The notes under the pieces: generated by a model | Database searches by the model: none | What the model was told of the DNA's origin: nothing | The model's input: the letters and a program-made list of their open reading frames with translations, nothing else | Program-made: the position numbers and the translations under genes | Shown: positions 47,684-58,897 of the stretch, in pieces | Numbering within the stretch: position 1 is the stretch's first letter | Layout: each line of letters begins with the position of its first letter | NCBI GenBank assembly: GCA_013368325.1 | Contig: JAACJK010000236.1 | Coordinates: forward strand, 62,001 to 126,000 | DNA: 64,000 nucleotides | Direction: 5' to 3' | Origin: Ephemerocybe angulata | Lineage: Eukaryota; Basidiomycota; Agaricomycetes; Agaricales; Psathyrellaceae

Positions 47684-48267
47684 TGTAGTTGGGGGGAAAA
47701 GGCGATGATGGGCGAGGAGTATATATGCTGCGAAAAAAAAAATTGTTGACCAGGTAAATACTGCGGGAAGAGAGGGAATCCGAGAGCGACTCGATCAGGA
47801 TGACCTAAATTTGGCGCGAGCCAAATAGGGAATAATGCCGATCAAACGCGTCTCAGGGGTCGCGACGCGTCCTGCTTCCCCTGCTCGCCAGAATGAAGAT
47901 CAGCAAAAGGCTGTGAACGCCACCCTTAATCGTTAAGAAACCGAAACGGCAATGCATCGCCGCCCACTATCCAAATAAGAGATCGCCAGGAAGAGAAATT
48001 ATCTGAAACGGCCATCACGGGATGCCTGAGTTCAGCGCTCAGCACTGCATAACATTCAGCGTCAAGGAAAGCACGACTGGTTTTAGCATACCTCCCACCT
48101 TTAAAAAGGCGGAAGAGTCCACGCCTCATAACCTGTGCGTCAAAAAGCCCATCTTGAAGTGAGGAAGGGCATTCGAAGGAGAGGCGGGTGCTTATTCCAT
48201 CGAAACCCGAAAGTCAACAAAGGTGATTTGGTATCCGAGTCACACAACTAGGAGACTTGTTAGTATA
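47684..48267. other. Intergenic, 0.58 kb
   Basis: Promoter of exonuclease copy 1 and 3' flank of dynactin p62. An A-run (about 47730-47740) lies near the start codon. No gene recognised. Confidence 0.5.
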
Positions 48268-50152
48268 TTATAGATCCAATTTCACTTCCTCCCGTGGAAT
48301 GATAGGCCCCAGGTCCACAACGGTGTAGAATGAGAAGGTCTTGATCTCGGGGGCTCTAGCATTGTGCCCATCCATATCCCCGCTTTCTGAAGGGGCGGGG
48401 TCATCCGATCGATATGTGTATGAGACCAACATATTGAACTGAACCAGAATTAGCTGGGATTCAAGGGAATGAATGCAGTCGTACCTTCACGCTTCCTTGA
48501 GCTTCCTTCCCGATGACAATCTCCCCGCCAACGACCGTCTTGTTTGCTTTGCGCTCCAAAACACCAACAGTCTTTGGCCGAGCTCGTCCATCTTTGTCCT
48601 TCGTCGTCTTCACAGTAGCGGAAGTTGGTCCAATGCCCAGCTCATCGTCCTCCACTCCAAACATATCCTCGTCATCTTCGTACTCCCAAGCTTCAGCGAA
48701 CGGCGAAATGGGGAATTTGGTTGTCGGGAGAGATATAGCGAAAGGTGGCCTCTTCGCCTTTTCCGGAGACACTCCTTCTTTGGCAGGGGCTGTTGAAACA
48801 TGTACTCGTTGCACCGACAATCGGACTTCGATGGGGTCGTATAGCGGATTGGTGAGGTTCAACTGGAATTCATACGACCTGCCAGCGACCATTCCGACAG
48901 AGGGCTCTTCCGCTTGCGCTGAGACTGACTTTCCAAGGTTCCGTTTGAGAAGTTCTTCTTTAGCTTGACGAACATGAGGAAGGACGACGACGATCCCTGG
49001 GAGGTAATTGGACGCGACAAGTTTGATCTTGTATCGCACGGATTGCGATTTCTGTTCAGGCTTAATGAGAATGTGTGTGCATGCTGGACATCGTTTCGAG
49101 CGCTTCGAGTGGAGGGGTATGCGAATCGGCTTCAGATCTCTGCATAACAAATGAGTCAAGCCCGGCACCGACACTGGAAGCCACCCACTTTGTTTGCATA
49201 GAGCTAACCCAACTACTCTCCCATCGTTGGTCCAAGCTCGCGACCTCATCCACCTCCTCAAGCCCGTTCATCAGTTCTACATCGAGCTCGCCTCCACCGG
49301 CGGCCTGCGAGATCTCCGACCGACTACGATACTCAGTCATCTCGTCTCTGTTCACGCTCTTATCTTTTCCATATCCGCGATTGTTCGTGCTTCGAGCGAG
49401 TGGGTTATACTTTCCGACCCCAGGTATATCGCGCGCCAGGGCGGCAGACGCAGCGGCTGTGATTGAATTGGTATGAAGCGAATGTGAGTGGGTATGATGG
49501 GGATGGGTACCAGTCGTGGACGCTGCCAGTGCAGATTGCCGGAGGAATGCATCAAAGTGCTCTTTCAGACGGTCGAATTCGAGGGAGTCGGGTGCGGAGT
49601 CCTCGAACTTCTGGAGTTGGGCTGTTGGTGGGGAATCGGTTTTTGAAAAATGTGTTAGTGGGAGGAGAAAGTCCTACTCACCAGCGAGCCCGGTAGGTTT
49701 CTCAAAGGTAATGCCAATTTCGACGGAGTCCCACCGACAGTGGTTGCAGTAGAGGATGTAGGGACCTTCGTTGACGCTCCCGGATATTCGGCCATCGCTT
49801 GACTCTGGAGGATCCGCAGGCACTGCTGCCAGGGTGTTGCGGCAATTCGGGCACATGAAACAGTTTCTCGCACATCTGGGATGGAATTAGATGGAAACAA
49901 GAACGATGGTGACGCGTACCTGTTCTTCTCTGCTCGGACGCTAGCACTTGGCACCTCGAAAAGACAATTTGGGCAGTAGTAACTGCTCACTTCGACAGAG
50001 ACGCATTGGTTACAGCGCACGGCGTCGCATTCTTCACAGAAGAAAAGGGTATTGAGAGGGTGGAAACTATACGACGACGATGGAAGATGTGGTGGTGGAG
50101 GCACCGAGGACGTGGATAGGCATGGACAGTGGTAGAGGACGCTCGGCGCCAT
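48268..50152 (-). CDS. DCTN4: Dynactin subunit p62 (DCTN4)
   Basis: Pointed-end subunit of dynactin, the dynein activator for microtubule transport. The N-terminal part has Cys clusters typical of p62: CEECDAVRCNQC, YYCPNC, CARNCFMCPNC and YCNHC. The centre has the signature SKRCPACTHILIKPEQK then YKIKLVASNYLPGI. The C-terminal domain (LTNPLYDPIEVRL ... FSFYTVVDLGPIIP) is complete. Exons in order: 49920-50152, 49682-49875, 49189-49621, 48485-49139, 48268-48438 (561 aa). The fourth exon is joined through a 49-nt intron with a CTTGAC branch site, which gives SSMQTKDLKPIRIPLHSKR. It lies between the two exonuclease-only genes. Confidence 0.95.
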
Positions 50153-50478
50153 GGGAAGTTGAGGAACAGGTGCTCATTTAAGCGCCGATGTCACCACGCT
50201 GTTTGTCACTGGCCTTTGAACCACACGGTAGGCGTGGGATGACTGAGAGTGACGCTTTGATCGGGGCAACTGAAGCACTTGACCTTCGCGTTCAACGTCG
50301 TTACACTGCGCCCACCTCCTCAACTTCGGATCGACTCAGAAACTCAGAAACTTGAAGAGGTTTAAATTTGTCGGTGGCCAGTTATAGGTTAGAAAATAAC
50401 TTGAAATAACCCAAGCATTCACTGGTGATTTAGCCCTCGGAACTTGGTCTTGGCTGGTTTCTTTCGTCCGGTTATACC
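50153..50478. other. Bidirectional promoter region, 0.33 kb
   Basis: Only 326 nt separate the start codons of dynactin p62 (-) and exonuclease copy 2 (+). No TATA box is obvious on either strand. Confidence 0.5.
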
Positions 50479-52654
50479 ATGGCTAAAAGGCTTAAGCTCG
50501 ACGACTCTTTCTCTGCTGCATTGGAGAACCTCGCTCCTAACCAAGTCCTTACGGATGCATCCAACAGTAAGCACAACGCCAGTTTGCCCCGGTATCAGAG
50601 CTTGACGCGGTTCAGCAGGCAAGGGGAAGTACACAAGTGATTATGGAAGGCAATTCGTCTCTCCAGACAACAATTCAGACTCTCTGGGTCAGTTTAATAT
50701 ATCTCTTACATCCCTTCAATCTTTAAATGTAGTATTTGCTCAGTATTCCAGGCAATCCATCTGGAAGAAGGACTCAACGTTGACCGCCATGGCATCATAC
50801 GGGTATACGGGGTGACAGAAGTATGACTTCGGCCCAACCAGCAACCTTCCAACTAACCAGGCCTCCCTATTCTTCCTCACAGTCTGGCTATCCCGTTTCT
50901 CTTACTCTAGAGGGATTCGACCACTATTTCTTCTTCCCTGCTCCACCAGGTTTCGAGACAGAAGACCTCAAACCACTACAAGTCCATCTAAATGTAGGGG
51001 ACTATCATTTCCCTCATCTCCAATTGGCTCGCAGCTGACTTTTTTCAGGCAATTATACCAGGCGCACTGTCTGTAAAAGACATTGCGCTGCACCGTAAAC
51101 GCATCAGGCCCAAATCGACCGAGGTTCTATTCCTAAAGATCACACTTTGGACACCGTCGAGAGCGGAAGCCATGAAAGATAAGCTCTGCCTTCCGCTTCA
51201 GCATACTCACACGGAACGAATGATATCTTTGCACACATCTTCAAGCAAGGCCGCTGCACTTACCGTGACCTCTTCAGCAATCCTGACGCAACCTATGGAT
51301 GCGATCTTCCCTATGTCTCTAGATTCATGACAGACACTCAGGTAGACCACAGAATGCCTTTTTACTATTTCACGATGTGGCCTATACTCACCTCAAACAT
51401 CTAGATTCTACCTATGACATGGATTCGCATCCCAGCATCGAAATATACAGTCGTGGGAGACGCCGATCGGTCCTCGACATGTCAATTGGAACTCCTTTCA
51501 AGGTATCGACAGCTCGCGTACAAGACTCATGATAAATGCGACCTGACCTACCATCCCAGTTATGAAGATATCGAGCTAGTGTCTGGCGGGGACAGGTCCA
51601 CATTGCCTGAAATCGCTCCACTGCGCGTCATGAGCATGGACATTGAAACGATGGTTCCTCCATCGAACGGCTTTCCCCGGCCAACTCAAGAGCAAGTCAT
51701 TCAGATCGCCTGCACCGTCTCACTCCGTCGATGTAGGTCTTCCGGAACCTCGAACGAAGCTATAACTGGAGGTATAACTTATAATTCACGTTTAGATTCT
51801 ACAAACGCAGAAACAGCTGTTGAGATTGAGCAGCCCTTTTTCAGAAGCGTATTCGCTCTTGATTCAGTTGCCGAGATCCCTGGGTGCCAGATTTTCTCCT
51901 TCGAAGATGAAAGGGACCTCCTCAGCGAATGGAGGAAGTTTGTCATCAACATGGACCCCGACTTGATTGTTGGACACAACATTCTCAAGTTCGATATACC
52001 TTTCCTGCTCTTGAGGGCCAGTCATGTGGGCCTTAAGGATTTCGCTTTGCTGGGGAGACAGAAAGGTGAGTTGATTGATTTCACTCTTCAGTACTGCCAC
52101 TCATATCTCCTGCACTCCTGTAGACCGAAGATCGACGTACAGAGTAGAGTTCAAGATGGAGATTCGAGACAAGGAGGAAACCTTCAGCCCGGTCATTCCA
52201 GGCCGGCTCGTCATCGACATTCTCCATTGGGCTCGGAGAAATATCAAGGGAACGGGGACGGGATTAAGAACCCTCGAAACCCTTTCAAACAAGTACCTTG
52301 GCTCGAGCAAGGAAGGGATCAAGTTCCAAGAAATATCGGGCCTGCAGAAGGGTGAAACGGCCTCAGCGGAAACTCGGAGGGAACTCGCCCTTTATTGCTT
52401 AAAGGTATGTTAAGCCTACTTAATAGCTATCAGTTGATGCGATACATTGATGATTGTATACTCAGGATGCATACCTGGCTCAACAACTTTGCGACAAGTT
52501 ACGTTGTTTGGAGGACTTCTATTTGCGAACGTCCCTGGACCATCACATCCCGATCAACTGGGTCACTACACAGCTACCAGTATTCCTCCAGACGATGAAA
52601 AAGGTGGCAAATGCGAAGGGAGAGTACATCATCGCAGACAAGATGGGCGGTTAA
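50479..52654 (+). CDS. DNA polymerase delta-like protein, exonuclease domain only (copy 2)
   Basis: Paralog of copy 1. Start MAKRLKLDDSF, then the polymerase-delta N-terminal part (VFQAIHLEEGLNVDRHG). Exo I is SMDIETM (Asp about 251, Glu about 253), Exo II is VGHNILKFDIPFLL and Exo III is YCLKDAYL. All catalytic residues are kept and the polymerase domain is absent: the stop (52652-52654) comes 63 codons into the last exon. Exons: 50479-50566, 50616-50687, 50744-50820, 50883-50993, 51049-51177, 51246-51341, 51405-51502, 51560-51732, 51796-52065, 52124-52404, 52466-52654 (527 aa). Exons 3, 4 and 6 have the same lengths as in copy 1 (77, 111, 96 nt). The donor of the fifth intron is again not GT (GA at 51178, or GC at 51163). 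Confidence 0.82.
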
Positions 52655-53505
52655 CCTGAAACGGCACACAAGAGGACTCATTAAGGACCGGCGACATGAA
52701 CTCGGCTAGCTCAATGCGGGCGCTTAATTCGAGAGCCGGCGGAAGCGCCCGAAAGTGAACGTCGAAGCGGTGTGTCCCTATCAAAGATCTATGTTGGATC
52801 CATCACGCTGTTAGCACCGCCATACCCTATGTCTGGAAAATGCTCGACATGCTGTTCCTTCTCCCACCGGCCCACCCAAAGGAAGCCCAAGTCGAGTCAG
52901 ATAACTTCGAAGAGTCATCAGCCTGCCCGAGCAGTACGGGAGAGCGCTTTGTTTGTCAGTGGCGTAAATAGTAAGGATCACATTCAGTCGTCAAACGGGA
53001 TCCGCGGCTGCAGCTCGCGACTATTTCCTTGTGACCTTCATCCAGCGAATGCATCGGATCCTTCAGAGCGCCTTAACGCCCCAGCGCCGTTGTTATGGAT
53101 GGAAAGAGCTGCCCGTTCTCAACACAACTGCCTATTGCTGCCAATCTTCTTCCGAGCTCCAACAGATTTGTTGTTCTGGTCGCCGGTGGCTCTGATAAGA
53201 TTGCGACGAGTTCTGGTGGGTCGCTGGAACTTCTGATGAATTGGCCATTCTAGGATTCTTTCGTAAAGATTGCGCGGCGTACTATCTCGTACTATGTAGA
53301 GGTCAGTAATGAAGCATCGCGGCTTTCTTTCCTTCCTTGTTCCTGTTGATCCCCCCGTTCCTCCCCTTCACATTCTTCTCGACGTTGAGCAGCGCTCAAC
53401 TGTCCTTTTGGCTCCCCTTACTGCCCAGTGCAGTCTTTACTTTCCTTCATTCTTTTCAACATTTCAAGGGACCCCAGCAAGCTGGTAAATCAAGCAGATA
53501 AGGAA
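52655..53505. other. Intergenic, 0.85 kb
   Basis: Checked for leftover polymerase motifs after the exonuclease gene: none (no SLYPS, no YGDTD). The right end is pyrimidine-rich (53330-53460) and probably holds the promoter and leader of the membrane-protein gene. Confidence 0.55.
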
Positions 53506-54405
53506 ATGTCGTCGCCGAAAACGAAATCGCCACTGTCATCGAGGATGAGGGCGCTCCCTCCATCCTATGATAGAAATCAATCGCAAGCCAGGGCTGAGGG
53601 GAGGAGTCGCGATAACGGTCCTCGAGCGGACTCTCTGGACGCGTTGTTCTACGCCGGTCCCGCCCCAAGGACACCGGAGAGGAACCCTCATTCCGCTTCC
53701 CATCGGTCACCATCCTCGACCGGATCTATCGACAAGTCGGAAATCGTCAAGTCTTCAGCCTCCACTCTCAAGCCAATCTTCCATGGGATGCAAATCCCCA
53801 CCCTCCTCGCCTGCTTCGTCCAGGTCGTCGTAGCGTCCGTGTTCGTCACTGCCTGGATCATAAGCGCCAACAAGATCTCCGACATGTCGAAGGACGGAGG
53901 GAAAGTGCCAGGTGGTAAGGGAGCCACCATCTTCCTGCACATTGCCTTCGCCTTCGCCATCTCAGGCCAGCTTTTCTTCATCGAGAGGCGGGTGTACAGG
54001 CTGCGCGCGGAGCGATACGCGCACAAGCATGCGGGGGCTATATTGCCACAGTTCACGAAATCGCAAGGGGGTGGAGCGGAGTCTATCGCATATGCCCCAT
54101 GGAACAGGGCTCCTCTCGTCACCTACGCTGCGGCTCTCGCACAATCCGGTCATGCTACAGGGAGTGTCGATGATCATCTTATCGCCATCCCCCCTCCTCC
54201 TGCATATGGGAATACCCGTGACAGCACTTTACTGCTTTCGGGGTTCTCCACCGAAGCCTCGAGAGTCCAGAGGCCCCCTTCTGTTCATACTCATAGGGAA
54301 CGGGGTTTGGAACGTGGAGATGATGGAAATATTGGGTCCAGCAGGGAGAGCCACTTGCAGGAGAGCTTGGCCAGATTGGAGAGATCTAGGACGGGGAGCC
54401 GCTGA
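53506..54405 (+). CDS. Predicted two-span membrane protein
   Basis: Not recognised. Single exon, 299 aa. The N-terminal 100 residues are Ser/Pro/Arg-rich and probably cytosolic. Two hydrophobic spans are clear: LLACFVQVVVASVFVTAWII and ATIFLHIAFAFAISGQLFF, with a short Gly/Lys-rich loop between. A basic segment ERRVYRLRAERYAHKH follows the second span, which by the positive-inside rule puts both ends on the cytosolic side. The tail is Ser/Arg-rich and disordered. ATG 53506 is the first in frame. Confidence 0.75.
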   Translation: MSSPKTKSPLSSRMRALPPSYDRNQSQARAEGRSRDNGPRADSLDALFYAGPAPRTPERNPHSASHRSPSSTGSIDKSEIVKSSASTLKPIFHGMQIPTLLACFVQVVVASVFVTAWIISANKISDMSKDGGKVPGGKGATIFLHIAFAFAISGQLFFIERRVYRLRAERYAHKHAGAILPQFTKSQGGGAESIAYAPWNRAPLVTYAAALAQSGHATGSVDDHLIAIPPPPAYGNTRDSTLLLSGFSTEASRVQRPPSVHTHRERGLERGDDGNIGSSRESHLQESLARLERSRTGSR

Positions 54406-55211
54406 TGACTGAATAGGACCGGTCGCTGGTTAACATTCTGAAGACTGTCGCCCTCAATTCATGTGATCATTTGTAATGAACACTTGTCCCTCAGCATTCT
54501 GTGTGCTTGAGATAAAAGATTGTGGCGTTTGGCTTGAACGTAACTTCAATTTACCATTGACTGTGGTGTGTATCTTATCTTGTATAGTACCTTCTCCTCC
54601 TCTCCCATTTTTCTCCTCCCCGTTCTTGACCCGTCTCTCCTTCTGGGTGGCCCACTAGGTCATACGATGATGATAAACGCCTCGACGCGCCGTCACGTTT
54701 TTGCTGATCATTTGAAAGAATGATCAATGCAAAGTCGTGACCAGACGCGACGGGTTCTGCGGGCCCTTCGTCATCCAAGTCCTTAGTCCCCACTGGATCC
54801 GACCACCTTGTCGAGAAATCCGCACCGGTTCCTGATTTACAGGGGTCTGAGGGTCAGCTGGCGACTTTACCTGCTCGACAGACGCCCGCCAAGGGCACGG
54901 ATAGCCAATCCGATATTGTCTCGGACTTGATCTGGTCTTAGCACCGTAGGTGATATTCCAGGCGCTGCCATTACAGTACCATTACGACCCTCGATCAGTC
55001 AGCTTTTCCGAGCCCCGTGCCACCGTGGTGAAAGGAACGAGGCACCTTTCACACCATTTGGCAAGGATAGCCTTTCAGTAATGACTCACCCCAAACTTTA
55101 ATTGGGAGGCCTGCGTCGCGGGTATGTATAAAGCTACAAAGGGTGTAGGCGCTAGCCGCCGCTACGCGTTATTCGGACCCCCACTTTGCTTCGATTGCCT
55201 TAAAGGACGTC
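54406..55211. other. Intergenic, 0.8 kb
   Basis: Promoter side of the arrestin-like fragment. Open frames are short and without motifs. A weak GTATGTATAAAG box lies at about 55120-55131. Confidence 0.5.
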
Positions 55212-55547
55212 ATGTCCAACCTCATCGAAGACCTAGACATGAACACATCCTTTGACCTGCCTTCCTACTCGCCGTCGATCCCAGCGCCTCTCTATTCCTG
55301 CGAACCCTCGCTCGACGAACAAAGGCTTCAGCTCACGCCGGGTACCGCAGCTACTCGCCGAACACCGACTGGTTCTTACATCAAGAGAAACGGAAAGATC
55401 ACCGTCATCTTGAATGAACAGGAAGAGGGTATCGACTATCCGAGCTATGGTCGCCATGGCCCCATTAACGGAACCTGTGGGAAGCCGGCCGATGCTGCGC
55501 ACGGCAATGTGTCCGAGGCATTTTGGCTCCATTGTGCGGCTTCTTAA
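55212..55547 (+). pseudogene. Truncated arrestin-like N-terminal fragment
   Basis: The start resembles basidiomycete arrestin-domain proteins: a Pro/Ser-rich leader (DLPSYSPSIPAPLYS) followed by RTPTGSYIKRNGKITVIL and IDYPSYGRHGPINGT, the lead-in to the arrestin N fold. The similarity stops at about 55480 and the frame ends 20 residues later at 55547, before the beta-sandwich proper. Full-length members run to several hundred residues. It may be a pseudogene, or a short derived protein since it has an intact ATG and stop (111 aa). Recognition is from memory of the family pattern, without alignment. Confidence 0.55.
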
Positions 55548-55799
55548 TTGATGCCACGAATGCCGTGATGCCTTTCCAGTCAGGAATTAAAGTGCATGAT
55601 TGTACGCAACTCCCCTTTTGGAGCAATACCCCTTATACTCTTTAACAGGCCCGTATGTCTTATATTATGATGTGTAGTATGCCAGAAGAAGTGTATATAC
55701 TGGATCATGCAGGTAAAGGTGCGTTGAAGGGGAGGGTGAGGTTGAGACGGACGCGATGTTATGCCTCGCTGAAGCTTACTGTTGGTGCAGCTTGATGAG

Positions 55800-56281
55800 T
55801 TACAGCATCATATCATACGCGCGCAAACATACCATTCTATGGAGTTCCTCCGCTTCCAGGGAGTATCCACGTGCCCTCAGGTGCCTGGCAACGCAGTGGC
55901 GCGCTTTGTCTCCTAGTCCATACGCTACTTCAGCGTTGTAGAGGCGCATGCAGTTCATCATTCGGTGTGCCAGTTGCTGACACACGCCCGTGTGAATGAT
56001 CCCATCACCCAATCCAGCTTCAGCGCCGGCTACGGCGAGGAGGTGGGCCCAGTGTCGAAGTTCGACGGAGTCTTGGATCGGGCCCACATGCGTCCTCAAC
56101 TTCTGGGCCTCCTCCAACCGCTTCGTCAACGCCCTAAACATTTTTGTGGTGTAGTCGAACAGCAACTCAGGATCCATTCGGGCAAAGTATTCAGTTGGTG
56201 TCTAGATGGTTGTTAGGATCAAAGGAGCGGGTACCCGTAAGACGAACTCACCATGGTTTCCTCGTTCTGGGCGGTATTCAT
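55800..56281 (-). CDS. Small helical protein F1, unknown
   Basis: Not recognised. Exons 56252-56281 and 55800-56201 (143 aa), one phase-0 intron. The protein begins MNTAQNEETM and is predicted mainly helical (FRALTKRLEEAQKLRTHVG, HWAHLLAVAGAEAGLG, HRMMNCMRLYNAEVAYGLG, ARHLRARGYSLEAEELHRMV), like short TPR-type hairpins. It shares the start (M[ND]TAQ), the first phase-0 intron and the C-terminal helix pattern with the next gene upstream on the same strand. No signal peptide or membrane span. Confidence 0.6.
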
Positions 56282-56775
56282 AGCGTAAAGGAGAGTGGAG
56301 ATGCTAGAGAGTGTGTAACGCTAAATTCAGCGGAGAGTTGGGCAAGGGGTGCAGTGCCGTTTCCTATCCCACCCCAACCTTTATACAAGTAAAATGACCG
56401 CCGGTCCGCCCAGCTGTTCTAAAGTACATTTCTGATTGCAGGGTCCAACTTGTGACCGATCTCGTGGTCTCAGGCTGTCACCTCTACTCAATCCTTATGG
56501 AGCAGCCGCATCCGAAGGTCAATGCCGCCCCAATATTCAAATGTACTTAGATATGGTACGCCAGAACGTTAAGCTCCAATCGATAATCCCTTCTTATACA
56601 TATGTAGATATATTCGTAGAGTTCGCGTGGTAGAAGATAATGTAAATTAGCGACTGCGGCAATAGTATACGGACAAATAGTACGGTACGAAGATGAGGAA
56701 ATGTAAGGGAACGGTGGGAGAAGGGTAAACCGACCGGTCCTAACAGAACACAGATCTTGAAGGTGCAGCGGGTGC
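56282..56775. other. Intergenic, 0.5 kb
   Basis: Promoter of F1 and 3' flank of F2. AT-rich around 56570-56690. No gene recognised. Confidence 0.5.
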
Positions 56776-57543
56776 TCAGATACTGTGTCGTCGCTCACGA
56801 GGTGTGCCCACTGACGCCTCATCTTCGCTACCCTCGCTGGTGGCACCTAGGCGAACAGCACGGCCCTCAGTGGCGCCGACATCGTGCTCGCCGCGGCACT
56901 GAGGCAAGTCGTTGAGGCAGACGTTGTATTCGAGTTCAGGCCAGCCAAAGTCGTCGTCTAATTGCTCACGTCAGGGTCTATTAGTGTCTTTCCCTTGTCG
57001 AAGGTTACTCACCTATTTCTCGGACCTCTTCGTAAAGGTCTTCTGCCATCGCGTGCTCGTTCCGATCGACCAGGGTCTGCGCCAGCATCTGCACTGTATC
57101 TCTCGAGAACTCGAGGTGCATGCAGACGGTGTCGAATGCCGACCATGCTTTCTCGTATGCGACCTGAGTCCGATGGACCTCCTCATTCCTCCACCCCCTA
57201 TTGCGAGCGTATCCGTCCAGTCCAATGCCCGGGAGAGGGCCGCACGCCACGACCTTCTCATGACATACTTTCTTCGCCTATCGTCGCACTTCCGCCTTGC
57301 TTTCCTTTTCCTAGTACACAGTATTTTGTGCATGTCAATGGCGAGCGCGACGGCGTCTTCAGAGGGGAGACTTTCGATGAACTCGATCGTAGTCTAGAAG
57401 AGACCGTCATATTATTTAAGTAGCGGTAGTATAAAGGTTGTTGGGAGAAGGCAGCTTACTTCGAAGGGTATTGTCTCCCCGGTGGCAGCCATGCGAAGCA
57501 GCTGTTCGATTGCTGGGATGAGGGGATACTGTGCTGTGTCCAT
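56776..57543 (-). CDS. Small helical protein F2, paralog of F1
   Basis: Not recognised. Exons in order: 57460-57543, 57318-57393, 57013-57267, 56776-56957 (198 aa). Starts MDTAQYPLIPAIEQLL; a phase-0 intron is followed by TTIEFIESLPSEDAV. The central helix block (AYEKAWSAFDTVCMHLEF, MLAQTLVDRNEHAMAEDLY) matches the pattern of F1. F2 has an added acidic, low-complexity C-terminal exon ending RERRHSI. The third exon was placed with an acceptor ending at 57268 because the nearer AG would break the frame. Function unknown. Confidence 0.58.
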
Positions 57544-58897
57544 TGGAGAATAGTGGGTGGTTTAAGACAGAGATGTTGGTGCTATAAAGCGCCTAGCTTC
57601 TTGAATTTATATGGGGACCTAAAGGATCATTTGTGCAATCACTGTGCGGTCCCGTAATTCGGAGCAACCCATGCCGTCTTGTTAGGTGAGATCAAAGGGT
57701 CCAGGACAATCCCCAGCAACACGCCGCTTCCTTTCACCGCCCCATTCTGCCCCTTCCACGCGAAAAATTCCTCCTGCTTCTATAGGCATTGCCTTCCCCC
57801 CTTCCAGCCTTCAATAAAGCTATAGACGGACGCCCGGGTTGTCTGAAGGCATGTATGTGGGGATATACTATTTTAGGCAGCCCGACGGGCTGCTGTGACC
57901 TCCACATATGTCACGTCAGGAGTGGGACACGGCGAGTCCACAATTTAGGTAAGTACCGTTCATGTCCTGCCTTCTACTAGTCCGTTAGTCTAGGAGACAG
58001 GTGTGGACCGTCCCTACCGCTGAGGGAAATCACGGACACCGTACCATACGGCTTCTCGACGTACTTCAAGAGGATCGAATCGCATACCGCCCTTTGGCAC
58101 AGTTAGGAATGTTTTCGTCTGCACGGCCCGAAGTCTATCCCTCTGAGGTACGAATTGCAAGCTATATTACCCATGCGATCTGACCCACGACATACGCAGG
58201 TCAATTGGTAGATACCCGCCAGCCTGGGGTAAAGGCTGCGGTCGCGACACGACGACGCCAACACCCCTACCATCGGTAGTCGGAAGCGAATACTCCACCT
58301 CCTTCGACGCCGTTCAATATGCCTCTCGGGACATCCATATTCAGGTTCTTCCGCACACCTACCTACCCATGTGGCAGGCGCAGCCATCGCTCAGGCAAGA
58401 GGTTCTGCTGGGATATATCGGACGGTGATGGCCACTTTCAAGTCCCCAGCTGGTACAGGGATTCGTATGGCAAGGAGTACCAATACACCTAGGACATTCA
58501 TCGACAAGGACAGCGCGCTGCTACCAAAGCGCTGGAGCAAGTTGGTTTCGGACAGGCATATTTCGTCGTCGGGTGCCCATGAGGCTTGTACTAGCTGTCC
58601 TGGCGCACAGTGCCGATGTCACACATTCGGGTCAACCTCTTGTCTGGTACGTCTTTCCAGTACACGTACGACACTACGTCTAATATACTATTCACTCAGT
58701 ATTTCAAGGCGTTCTGTTCACCCTCCATGCCCTCCGCCATCCGATGGACACCACCCTTCATCCCCGCAAGTCCTTCGCAAATGATCCCCAATCATTGTGA
58801 TCATTGATGACAACACAATGGCGGTCACGCCTGGCGGGGCTGGACAGGTTCAAGGTTGGGTAAGCGAGCCAACCCCTGCTTTTCGTTTGCTTCCGAC
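57544..58897. other. Intergenic or unresolved, 1.35 kb
   Basis: Upstream of module gene G1. A + strand frame at 58371-58784 lacks motifs. The frame of G1 is open from about 58805, so an upstream exon of G1 may lie here. No transposon or RNA gene was recognised. Confidence 0.45.

Noticed and set aside
51503..51795. Reading exonuclease copy 2 straight through two introns (51503-51559 and 51733-51795)
   Set aside because: Both are stop-free multiples of three, but each has good splice sites and matches an intron of copy 1 in position and phase.
52772..53236. 154-codon open frame after exonuclease copy 2, considered as leftover polymerase domain
   Set aside because: No family B polymerase motif in any frame here; Ser/Pro/Arg-rich composition typical of chance open frames.
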